Translations under genes and position numbers: made by a program
Part shown: piece after piece, positions 24,221 to 30,357 of the stretch
How positions within the stretch are numbered: position 1 is the first letter of the stretch
Layout: each line of letters starts with the position of its first letter
The notes under the pieces: generated by a model
Database searches by the model: none
What the model was told of the DNA's origin: nothing
The model's input: the letters and a program-made list of their open reading frames with translations, nothing else
Assembly: GCA_021795215.1 (NCBI GenBank)
Contig: JAJYPS010000024.1
Span: 1 to 32,422 of the forward strand
Direction: 5' to 3'
Source of the DNA: Actinomycetes bacterium
GTDB taxonomy: Bacteria > Actinomycetota > Acidimicrobiia > Acidimicrobiales > JAKAOS01
Length of the DNA: 32,422 nt

Positions 24221-25204
24221 TCAACCCCCCACCAGCACTTGCTGCGAAGGGCACGCCAGCTCCCGCCGCAGCAGGACCCGGCAGCGGCCCGCGAACCAGT
24301 ACGCCTGAGCGCTCCCGTTCTCCACCGGGATCGCTCGTAGTGCTTCGTCGCTCATCTGCTCCAGATGACCACGTAGTCCTCGGAACAGGTGGGCATGGCC
24401 CACCACCAGCACGCACTTCCCCGCCTCCAGGTCTGCCGCCACGGGCCCGTGCCAGTACGGAAGCAGCCTCCTGGTGGCGTCCAGGATCGATTCGCCGTCC
24501 GGCAGGACATCTGCCGGGATGCCCCTGTACCGCCGGTCGTTCAGCGGGTGCCGAGGGTCTTCCGGGTCGAGAGCCGGCGGCCGGACGTCGAAGTTGCGCC
24601 GCCACCGCTTCATCTCCTTGCGGCCGAACCCGTCGATCATCTCCTGCCTCGTCAGACCTTCCAGGGCTCCCGCGTTGCGCTCGTTGAGCCTCCACGTCCG
24701 CACGATCCGGTCCTCGTCTACGCCCAGTTCGTCCGCCACTACCTGAGCCGTCGTGATCGCCCTGGTCAGCATGCTCGTGTGTATCGAGTCCGGCATCAGA
24801 CCCGAACGGGCCAGGTTCAGCGCCGCCTCCCGGGCCTGGTGCTCGCCTTCGGGGGTCAGCGGAGCATCCTGCCATCCTCCGCAGCGCCCGGACTCGTTCG
24901 ACTCGCTCCGCCCGTGCCGCAGGAGTACGGCCGGCCCGGTGATCGACGGGACCGCCAGGCCCGCCGGCCCGTACAGTTCGTCGACGCCGTTCCCCTGGCA
25001 GCCGTCCTGACCACCGTCCTCCCCGGGCGCCTCCAGGAGGCCCCGCTCCGCTCCACCGTCCCCACCTTCTTCGACACCTGTTCCGGCGCCGACGTACCTC
25101 TCGGGGTCGGTGGCGGGCTCCGCTACCCCGACAGTGGTCCGCAGGGCGGCGGTCCGCAGGCTGAGGTTCCGCAGGGCGGCGGTCCGCAGGGCGGGGCTTC
25201 TCAT
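24221..25204 (-). CDS. Histidine phosphatase / phosphoglycerate mutase-family protein (GpmA-like)
   Basis: Cofactor-dependent phosphoglycerate mutase superfamily. The phosphorylated His is His97 in LLRHGRSESN; RLNERNAGALEGLTRQE and SMLTRAITTA match GpmA closely. The second His is in VVGHAHLFRG, where GpmA has AHGNSLR, so substrate contacts may differ. A glycolytic mutase is likely but not certain. The first ~90 residues are an extra, low-complexity leader that begins with a duplicated LRTAALR decapeptide. ATG 25204 is the only ATG, GTG or TTG before the conserved core in this frame, and TACGGT lies 7 nt upstream, so the leader is probably translated. It is flanked by HIT and pgsA, which adjoin each other in mycobacteria. 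Confidence 0.85.
   Translation of the reverse strand: MRSPALRTAALRNLSLRTAALRTTVGVAEPATDPERYVGAGTGVEEGGDGGAERGLLEAPGEDGGQDGCQGNGVDELYGPAGLAVPSITGPAVLLRHGRSESNESGRCGGWQDAPLTPEGEHQAREAALNLARSGLMPDSIHTSMLTRAITTAQVVADELGVDEDRIVRTWRLNERNAGALEGLTRQEMIDGFGRKEMKRWRRNFDVRPPALDPEDPRHPLNDRRYRGIPADVLPDGESILDATRRLLPYWHGPVAADLEAGKCVLVVGHAHLFRGLRGHLEQMSDEALRAIPVENGSAQAYWFAGRCRVLLRRELACPSQQVLVGG
25138..25190. repeat. Direct repeat with 30-bp period in the histidine phosphatase leader
   Basis: A 23-bp sequence (tccgcagggcggcggtccgc plus agg) occurs at 25138-25160 and again at 25168-25190. The 30-bp period keeps the frame and encodes the duplicated LRTAALR segment. Confidence 0.85.
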
Positions 25205-25411
25205 GCGACCGACCGTACCGACGCCTCATTGCGTGGCAACCAACGTTCGACCAACGCAGGATGAAGCGTTCGTTAGCGCACGATTGGCTGCTCTGACGCT
25301 CCCAGAAGTGCGGGCTTACGTCGCCGATCCGCTCGACAGGCCCCAGCCCGCTCGGACGGTCCTGAGCCCGTTCCGAGCCCAGCCGGCCCCGACCGCCGCC
25401 CATCGACTCGG
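25205..25411. other. 207-bp gap between the HIT gene and the histidine phosphatase gene
   Basis: It holds the candidate -10 at 25212-25217 and a short direct repeat (accaacg twice at about 25238-25255). I see no RNA gene, terminator hairpin or convincing small gene. Confidence 0.4.
25212..25217 (-). promoter_or_regulatory. Candidate leaderless -10 (TACGGT) for the histidine phosphatase
   Basis: TACGGT on the minus strand ends 7 nt before the ATG at 25204. No ribosome site is visible, so a leaderless transcript is predicted. Confidence 0.45.
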
Positions 25412-26029
25412 TCAGTCTCCATCCCACGCGGAGCGAAGCCGCTCCCAGCTGTCTCCCAGTGACTCGGGCAGCACGCGGGTCTCGGCTACGGTCGTCATGA
25501 AGTTCGTGTCTCCCGCCCACCGCGGGACCGCATGAACGTGCAGATGCCCCGGAACGCCTGCACCGGCCGCGCTGCCCAGGTTCGCCCCCACGTTCACCCC
25601 CCCGGGCCGGTAAGCCCGCTGCAACGCCGCAACGGCGTCCTTCGTCGCCTCCCACATCTGAGCGGACTCCTCGGGAGACAGCTCCGACAGCTCGGCCAGA
25701 TGGCGAATCGGCAGCACCATGACGTGGCCGGGCGCGTACGGGTACGCGTTGCACAGAGCCGCCACGTGGCTACCTCTCCACACCACGTAGGTCTCGTCGT
25801 CTGGCAGGCCGCTGGCGAATATCCGGCAGAACACGCAGCCTCCCCCGGCGTCTGCGCCCCCCGGCACCCCGCTCTCCGGCGCCCCGGTCTCCGCCACCCC
25901 GGTCTCTGGCACCCCGCTCTCTGGCGCCCTGGCAGCCGGTGCCGTGGAGGACGAGGCTTCGGTCCCGGCGGCGGGGCTCCCGCTCACGTACGGCATCCGC
26001 CAGCCCGCCCACAGCCGCTCCAGGGTCAA
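25412..26029 (-). CDS. HIT-family AP4A phosphorylase/hydrolase-like protein
   Basis: Histidine-triad nucleotide-binding enzyme. The triad is GHLHVHAVPRW (His162, 164, 166). The flanking NVGANLGSAAGAGVPGHLHVH and WAGDTNFM follow the mycobacterial Rv2613c type, an Ap4A phosphorylase. A CVFC pair (Cys65, Cys68) suggests a metal site. The N-terminus LERLWAGWRMPYV also matches that family. Between them is an inserted proline-rich stretch made of four PE(S/T)GV-like pentapeptides. TTG 26029 is chosen because it overlaps the thrS stop as TTGA and gives the family N-terminus; the total is 205 residues. Confidence 0.9.
   Translation of the reverse strand: MTLERLWAGWRMPYVSGSPAAGTEASSSTAPAARAPESGVPETGVAETGAPESGVPGGADAGGGCVFCRIFASGLPDDETYVVWRGSHVAALCNAYPYAPGHVMVLPIRHLAELSELSPEESAQMWEATKDAVAALQRAYRPGGVNVGANLGSAAGAGVPGHLHVHAVPRWAGDTNFMTTVAETRVLPESLGDSWERLRSAWDGD
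25867..25926. repeat. 15-bp tandem repeat (4 copies) in the HIT gene
   Basis: Four 15-bp units start at 25867, 25882, 25897 and 25912, each close to ccccgctctccggcg with one to three changes. They encode four tandem pentapeptides of the form P/A-E-S/T-G-V/A in the linker before the CVFC motif. Confidence 0.88.
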
Positions 26030-28008
26030 GCCGCCACCACTGGAGGCTTCCCGTCGGTCTCCAGAGTGGCCAGGAAGGCTTCCAGTGAGACGCCCCGCTC
26101 CGGGCGGGCGGACCCCCTCGCGTTCACTCCGACCGTCCCGGCCGCCACGTCCTCGCCGCCGACGACCAGGATCCACGGCAGCTTCTCCATCTTGGCCCGA
26201 CGCACCCGGGCGCCGAGCGTCTCGTCGGCGGAGGCGGTATCCGCTCTCCAACCACTCGTGGACAGCCGGTCCACCACGGAAGCCGCATAAGCCTCCTGGT
26301 CGCTGGATACGGCCAGCACTCGCACCTGCACGGGCGACAACCAGGTCGGCAGCGCCCCTGCATGGTGCTCGATCAGCAGCGCCATGAAGCGCTCGACCGA
26401 GCCGAACAGTGCCCGGTGGATCATGTAGGGCCGGTGATGGGCGTTGTCCGATCCGACATAGGACAGGTCGAACCTCTGGGGAAGCTGAAGGTCCACCTGC
26501 AGCGTCGACACCTGCCAGCGACGGCCTATGGCGTCCCGGAGGTGGACGTCGATCTTCGGTGCATAGAACGACGCCTCCGCCTCGCCGACCACGTAGTCCA
26601 GGCCCGCCGTCTCCAGCGCGTGCCGCAGCGCATCTGTGGCGAACTCCCACTCGGAGACCTCCCCGACGAACTTCTCCGGGTTGCGCGTGGCCAGCTCGGC
26701 CTGGAAGTCCGACAGACCGAAGGCCCTGAGCATCGCCAGCACGAAGCGAAGCAGGCGTGCCAGCTCCTCGGCGAGCTGATCGGGAGAGCAGAAGATGTGC
26801 GAGTCGTCCTGGGTGAGGCCCCTCACCCGTGCCAGGCCGTGCAGCACCCCCGACCGCTCGAACCGGTAGACCGTGCCCAGCTCGAACAGCCGGAGTGGCA
26901 GCTCGCGGTACGACCGGCTCCGGGAGCCGTAGATCAAGGTGTGCATAGGGCAGTTCATCGGCTTCAGGTAGTAGGTGGCACCCTCCATCTCCATGGGCGG
27001 GTACATGCCTTCCGCGTACCACTCCAGATGCCCGGACGTCTCGAACAGGGTCGCCCGCGACGGATGCGGCGTCCACACCAGCTCGTAACCGGCAGCCAGG
27101 TGAGCCTTGCGAGAGAACTCCTCCATCAGATAGCGGAGCATGCCTCCCCTGGGATGGAAGACGGGAAGACCGCTCCCTATCTCCGGAGGGAAGTGGAACA
27201 GGTCCAGCTCGACACCCAGCCGCCTGTGGTCCCGTGCCTCGGCCTCCGCTAGTCGCTGCAGATGCTCCGCAAGCGCCGACTTGGACTCCCACGCCGTGCC
27301 GTAGATGCGCTGGAGCTGCGGCCGCTTCTCGTCCCCGCGCCAGTACGCCCCCGCCACCCTCAACAGCTTGAAGTGCCCCAGCACGGCGGTAGAGGGCACG
27401 TGAGGGCCGCGGCACAGGTCCGCGAAGTCGTCCCGGTTGCGATAGACGCTCACGACCCCTGCCGGCGCCACTTCCCCGTCGAGACCTGCCCCACTCCCGT
27501 CACCGCCTGCAGCTGCCCGGATGATCTCCAACTTGAACGGCTGCCCCTCGAACAGGGCCGTACCCGAAGCCACGTCGTGCTCCTCGCGGACGAACGGCTG
27601 CCCCTCCGCCACGATCTCCCGCATCCTCGCCTCGATCCGCACGAGGTCCTCCTCGACGAACCGCTCGCCCCCCGGTAGCTCGAAGTCGTAGTAGAACCCG
27701 TCCTCTATCGGGGGTCCGATGGCGAAGTGGGACCCCGGCCAGAGATCCAGGACCGCCTGAGCCAGGACGTGGGCGGTGGAATGCCGCAGCACGTGGCGCC
27801 CCTCCTCGCTTCCCGCCGGGACCGGCTCCACCTCGTCGCCGTCTGACAGGACGTGGGCCAGGTCCCGCGGCGCTCCCTCCACCGACGCCGCGACCGCCCT
27901 GGCCCACGACTTGCCCCCGGCTCTGGCCAGATCGGCGGCGGTTGCGCCAGACGGCAGCTCGAACAACCTGCCCGCCGAGCGGACGGTGATGCCGGAGTTG
28001 TCGCCCAT
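26026..28008 (-). CDS. thrS: Threonyl-tRNA synthetase
   Basis: Class II synthetase with editing. Domains in the 660-residue product: TGS (1-62), the editing SAD domain with HSTAH (76-80) and CRGPH (199-203), both pairs intact, the catalytic core and the anticodon domain. Zinc ligands are Cys353 (NCPMH), His404 (DSHIFC) and the His of HRALFGSVERF. A small Gly-rich insert lies at about 165-186. The ATG at 28008 has no Shine-Dalgarno; TAGCCT ends 7 nt upstream, predicting a leaderless mRNA. It diverges from the HAD gene with only 23 bp between start codons. The stop is coupled to the HIT gene, and it heads the PIM cluster as in mycobacteria. Confidence 0.97.
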   Translation of the reverse strand: MGDNSGITVRSAGRLFELPSGATAADLARAGGKSWARAVAASVEGAPRDLAHVLSDGDEVEPVPAGSEEGRHVLRHSTAHVLAQAVLDLWPGSHFAIGPPIEDGFYYDFELPGGERFVEEDLVRIEARMREIVAEGQPFVREEHDVASGTALFEGQPFKLEIIRAAAGGDGSGAGLDGEVAPAGVVSVYRNRDDFADLCRGPHVPSTAVLGHFKLLRVAGAYWRGDEKRPQLQRIYGTAWESKSALAEHLQRLAEAEARDHRRLGVELDLFHFPPEIGSGLPVFHPRGGMLRYLMEEFSRKAHLAAGYELVWTPHPSRATLFETSGHLEWYAEGMYPPMEMEGATYYLKPMNCPMHTLIYGSRSRSYRELPLRLFELGTVYRFERSGVLHGLARVRGLTQDDSHIFCSPDQLAEELARLLRFVLAMLRAFGLSDFQAELATRNPEKFVGEVSEWEFATDALRHALETAGLDYVVGEAEASFYAPKIDVHLRDAIGRRWQVSTLQVDLQLPQRFDLSYVGSDNAHHRPYMIHRALFGSVERFMALLIEHHAGALPTWLSPVQVRVLAVSSDQEAYAASVVDRLSTSGWRADTASADETLGARVRRAKMEKLPWILVVGGEDVAAGTVGVNARGSARPERGVSLEAFLATLETDGKPPVVAA

Positions 28009-28015
28009 CCCGGCG

Positions 28016-28025
28016 AGGCTAGCTT
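28016..28025. promoter_or_regulatory. Overlapping divergent -10 elements for thrS and the HAD gene
   Basis: The sequence aggctagctt contains TAGCTT on the plus strand (28020-28025) and TAGCCT on the minus strand (28016-28021), sharing the self-complementary CTAG core. Counting 7 bases from each hexamer puts the plus start at 28032, the A of the HAD ATG, and the minus start at 28009, one base before the thrS ATG. Confidence 0.5.
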
Positions 28026-28031
28026 TCCCGT

Positions 28032-28721
28032 ATGGGCGGCGCCGTGCTGTGGGACATAGACGGGACGCTCATACGTTCGAACGGAGTGGGAGCCCTGGCT
28101 TTCGAGCGCTCGGTCGCCTCGGTCGTGGGCGCACCACCTGCCGTCCGGGTCACGATGGCCGGCAAGACCGACCCTCAGATCGCGCGGGAGTGGCTCGGGG
28201 CGCTCGGAGCGGAGCCTCTCGACGATCTGGTGGACGAGGTCCTCGAGCGGCTCGAGGTGGAGATGAGAAGCGCACGGCAGGAGATGGCGGCACGGGGCCA
28301 CGTCCTCCCGGGCGTCGCCACACTGCTCGAGCGCTTCCGTGCGAGTCGGACCGTGGCGCAGACGGTGCTGACCGGCAACATCGCCGCCAATGCCCGAGTG
28401 AAGCTGGAGACCTTCGAGCTGGACCTTCTCGTCGACTTGGAAGTGGGCGCCTACGGCAGCGACGACGCCGATCGGACCCGTCTTGTGCCTGTCGCCCTCG
28501 CCAGGCTCCGGCAACTGCGGGACACCGTCGTCGAACCGGCGCAGACTTGGGTCGTCGGAGACACTCCCCGCGACCTGCTCTGCGCCCAGGCAGCGGGCGC
28601 ACGGTGCCTTCTGGTGGCCACCGGGGCGTTCGGCAAGGACGACCTGGACGGTCTCGGAGCGGACGCCGTGCTCGCCGACCTGTCGGACGTCGACGCAGTA
28701 TGGTCCCTGCTGGCCGGCTGA
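28032..28721 (+). CDS. HAD-superfamily hydrolase (phosphoglycolate phosphatase-like)
   Basis: HAD phosphatase of about 229 residues. Motif I is LWDIDGTLIRSN with the nucleophile Asp, motif II is VLTGN, motif III the conserved RLVPVALAR region (Arg rather than the usual Lys), and motif IV is VVGDTPRDLLCA. A helical cap lies between motifs I and II, as in Gph-type enzymes. The substrate is probably a small phosphate ester such as phosphoglycolate, but this is not determinable here. ATG 28032 lacks a ribosome site and coincides with the predicted transcription start. The last five codons, including the TGA, form the first unit of the tandem array that follows. Confidence 0.85.
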   Translation: MGGAVLWDIDGTLIRSNGVGALAFERSVASVVGAPPAVRVTMAGKTDPQIAREWLGALGAEPLDDLVDEVLERLEVEMRSARQEMAARGHVLPGVATLLERFRASRTVAQTVLTGNIAANARVKLETFELDLLVDLEVGAYGSDDADRTRLVPVALARLRQLRDTVVEPAQTWVVGDTPRDLLCAQAAGARCLLVATGAFGKDDLDGLGADAVLADLSDVDAVWSLLAG

Positions 28722-28842
28722 GACACCTGCTGGCCGGCTGAGACACCTGCTGGCCGGCTGAGACACCTGCTGGCCGGCTGAGACACCTGCTGGCCGGCTG
28801 AGACACCTGCTGGCCGGCTGAGACACCTGCTGGCCGGCTGAG
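28707..28842. repeat. Perfect 20-bp tandem array, 6.8 copies
   Basis: The unit ctgctggccggctgagacac is repeated six times without change from 28707 to 28826, and a seventh copy breaks off after 16 bp at 28842. The first unit contains the final Leu-Leu-Ala-Gly codons and TGA of the HAD gene, so the array looks like an amplified gene end. It fills most of the gap to the convergent mshC gene. There are no spacers, so it is not a CRISPR array. Each unit has a GCCGGC palindrome at its centre. Confidence 0.97.
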
Positions 28843-28856
28843 GCGCCCCACGTCGG

Positions 28857-30008
28857 TCAACCGAGGCGGACGCCCAGCAGCATCGCCGCTTCGGACACCC
28901 CCAAACCCGCTGCGGCCGCCTGGTCGATCGCCGCAAGTGCCGAGACGGTGTCCAGGTCGTCGTCGAGGGCCTGGCGAACCTCACCCAGCGCCCCTGGACC
29001 GTCCCCGGCACGGCGCCAGACCGACAGCCGCCGTGCCGCCGTGCCGAGCAGGTCCATGCCGAAGTCCCACGACGTCCGGTAGTGGTGGGCCAGGATCGCC
29101 AGGCGTACCGCCGCGGGCTCCCACTCCTTCAGCAGGTCGTGGATGAAGACCAGGTTCCCGAGCGACTTCGACATCTTCTCGCCGTCCAGCCGGACCATAC
29201 CCACGTGCATCCAGTGACGCACGAACAGCTCTCCGGTCACCGCTTCGGACTGGGCCAGCTCGCAGTCGTGGTGGGGGAAGACCAGGTCGGTCCCGCCACC
29301 GTGAAGGTCCACCGTGGTGCCCAGCTCCCGCAGAGCGAGGGCCGAGCACTCCACGTGCCAACCCGGCCGCCCAGGGCCCCATCGGGACTCCCACGTCGGC
29401 TCGCCGGGGAGCGACGGCTGCCAGAGGACGAAGTCGAGCGGGTCCCTCTTGAGAGGGTCGTCCGGGTTCCCTCCGCGCTCGGCGGCCAGGACCAGCATCT
29501 GCTCCCGGTCCAGATGCGACACCTGCCCGAACCGGTCGAACCGGCCGACCGAGAAGTACACGGCGCCCCCGGCCGTGTAAGCGAACCCCTTGTCGACCGC
29601 CGCCCCGACGAAGCCGAGGATGTCCGGGATCGCCGACGTCGCCCGAGGCTCCCGCCACGCCGGCAGCAGTTCCAAGGCGGCCATGTCGGCGTCGAACCGG
29701 GCCATCTCCTCCGCTGCCAGGTCCAGATAGTGGACCCCCAACTCGCGCGACCGCCTGAGGATGTCGTCGTCCACGTCGGTCACGTTGCGGACACACCTCG
29801 TCATATGACCGCGGTCCCGGAGCCGCCGCTGGAGCACGTCGTAAGCCAGGAACGTCGCTCCGTGGCCCACGTGCGCCGAGTCGTACGGCGTGATGCCGCA
29901 GGTGTAGATCTTCACGACCGCACCCGGCTCGAAGGCGATCTTCGCCCCTTTGGCCGTGTCCCAGAGCATCATCGGCGAGTCGGCCCCGGAAGGACGATCG
30001 TCGCTCAT
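28857..30008 (-). CDS. mshC: Cysteine--glucosaminyl-inositol ligase MshC (mycothiol synthesis)
   Basis: CysRS-like ligase that joins cysteine to glucosaminyl-inositol, the third step of mycothiol synthesis. It is MshC rather than CysS because the first motif is TCGITPYDSAHVGHGATFLAYD-like (Cys37; HVGH at 46-49) where CysS has CGPTVYD, and because LPGEPTWESRWGPGRPGWH follows the MshC pattern. Zinc ligands are probably Cys37, Cys221 (HVECSALA) and His246 (FPHHD); KMSKS is at 278-282. From ATG 30008 it has 383 residues, slightly shorter than the usual ~410. The frame is open upstream, but that part is repetitive intergenic sequence. No good ribosome site is seen. The convergent HAD gene ends 136 bp away. 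Confidence 0.88.
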   Translation of the reverse strand: MSDDRPSGADSPMMLWDTAKGAKIAFEPGAVVKIYTCGITPYDSAHVGHGATFLAYDVLQRRLRDRGHMTRCVRNVTDVDDDILRRSRELGVHYLDLAAEEMARFDADMAALELLPAWREPRATSAIPDILGFVGAAVDKGFAYTAGGAVYFSVGRFDRFGQVSHLDREQMLVLAAERGGNPDDPLKRDPLDFVLWQPSLPGEPTWESRWGPGRPGWHVECSALALRELGTTVDLHGGGTDLVFPHHDCELAQSEAVTGELFVRHWMHVGMVRLDGEKMSKSLGNLVFIHDLLKEWEPAAVRLAILAHHYRTSWDFGMDLLGTAARRLSVWRRAGDGPGALGEVRQALDDDLDTVSALAAIDQAAAAGLGVSEAAMLLGVRLG

Positions 30009-30185
30009 CGGCTTCGAGCCGATCGGCCAAGTCCGCATACCCGCAAGGCGGAGGCGGACCCAGTGGCAGCTCCGCGGTCGGAAGGCGAACAGGACTGCCG
30101 TCGCACCGAACGCAGGCGACGGCCGACTGAATCGCCACCACCCTTCCATGCCACCTCGGCACCGTTCGCTCTGTCGGTCCATTCG

Positions 30186-30228
30186 CCCACATGCGATCTG
30201 ACTGCAAGCGATTTTCCCACATGCGATC
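30186..30228. repeat. 13-bp direct repeat, 30-bp spacing
   Basis: cccacatgcgatc occurs at 30186-30198 and at 30216-30228. A weaker copy of the last part (aagcgat) lies between them at about 30206. They sit 46-88 bp upstream of the candidate -10 of the GGDEF-EAL gene, a usual place for regulator sites. Confidence 0.6.
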
Positions 30229-30273
30229 GGCCCCCATGCCGGACACGTTCCGTCCCGCATTCGCCTGATGCGT

Positions 30274-30279
30274 TAGTAT
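30274..30279 (+). promoter_or_regulatory. Candidate -10 (TAGTAT) for the GGDEF-EAL gene
   Basis: TAGTAT fits TANNNT and would start transcription near 30286, leaving a leader of about 72 nt that contains the 18-bp-period motif and the ribosome site. No -35 is evident. Confidence 0.4.
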
Positions 30280-30297
30280 TCGTCCCAGACGTCCCGA

Positions 30298-30342
30298 GGC
30301 ACTGCAGCGCCCCGGGGCACCACACACTGCCGGGGCACTGCA
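30298..30342 (+). repeat. 18-bp-period GGCAC motif in the predicted 5' leader
   Basis: GGCAC occurs at 30298, 30316 and 30334, exactly 18 bp apart. Copies 1 and 3 extend to GGCACTGCA; copies 1 and 2 both end in ccgg. The array lies between the candidate promoter and the ribosome site. Confidence 0.55.
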
Positions 30343-30357
30343 CAGGAGACAGTCCGC

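Larger units (their letters stand above)
30009..30357. promoter_or_regulatory. Divergent intergenic region (mshC / GGDEF-EAL) with two sets of repeats
   Basis: This 349-bp gap holds no convincing gene. It contains a 13-bp direct repeat (30186 and 30216), a candidate -10 for the plus-strand gene (30274-30279), an 18-bp-period motif (30298-30342) and the AGGAGA ribosome site. The mshC promoter must also lie here, but I cannot point to it. Confidence 0.5.

Noticed and set aside
28707-28842. CRISPR array
   Set aside because: Units are directly adjacent with no unique spacers, and no cas gene is nearby.
28451-28860. Minus-strand repeat protein across the tandem array (SQPASRCLSRPAG-type repeats)
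   Set aside because: The unit has no minus-strand stop and a period not divisible by three, so all minus frames are open automatically. There is no ribosome site or homology, and the frames run antisense into the HAD gene.
28857-30008. Cysteinyl-tRNA synthetase (cysS)
   Set aside because: The CGITPYD motif and the PGEP...GRPGWHVECSA segment are those of MshC; CysS has CGPTVYD.
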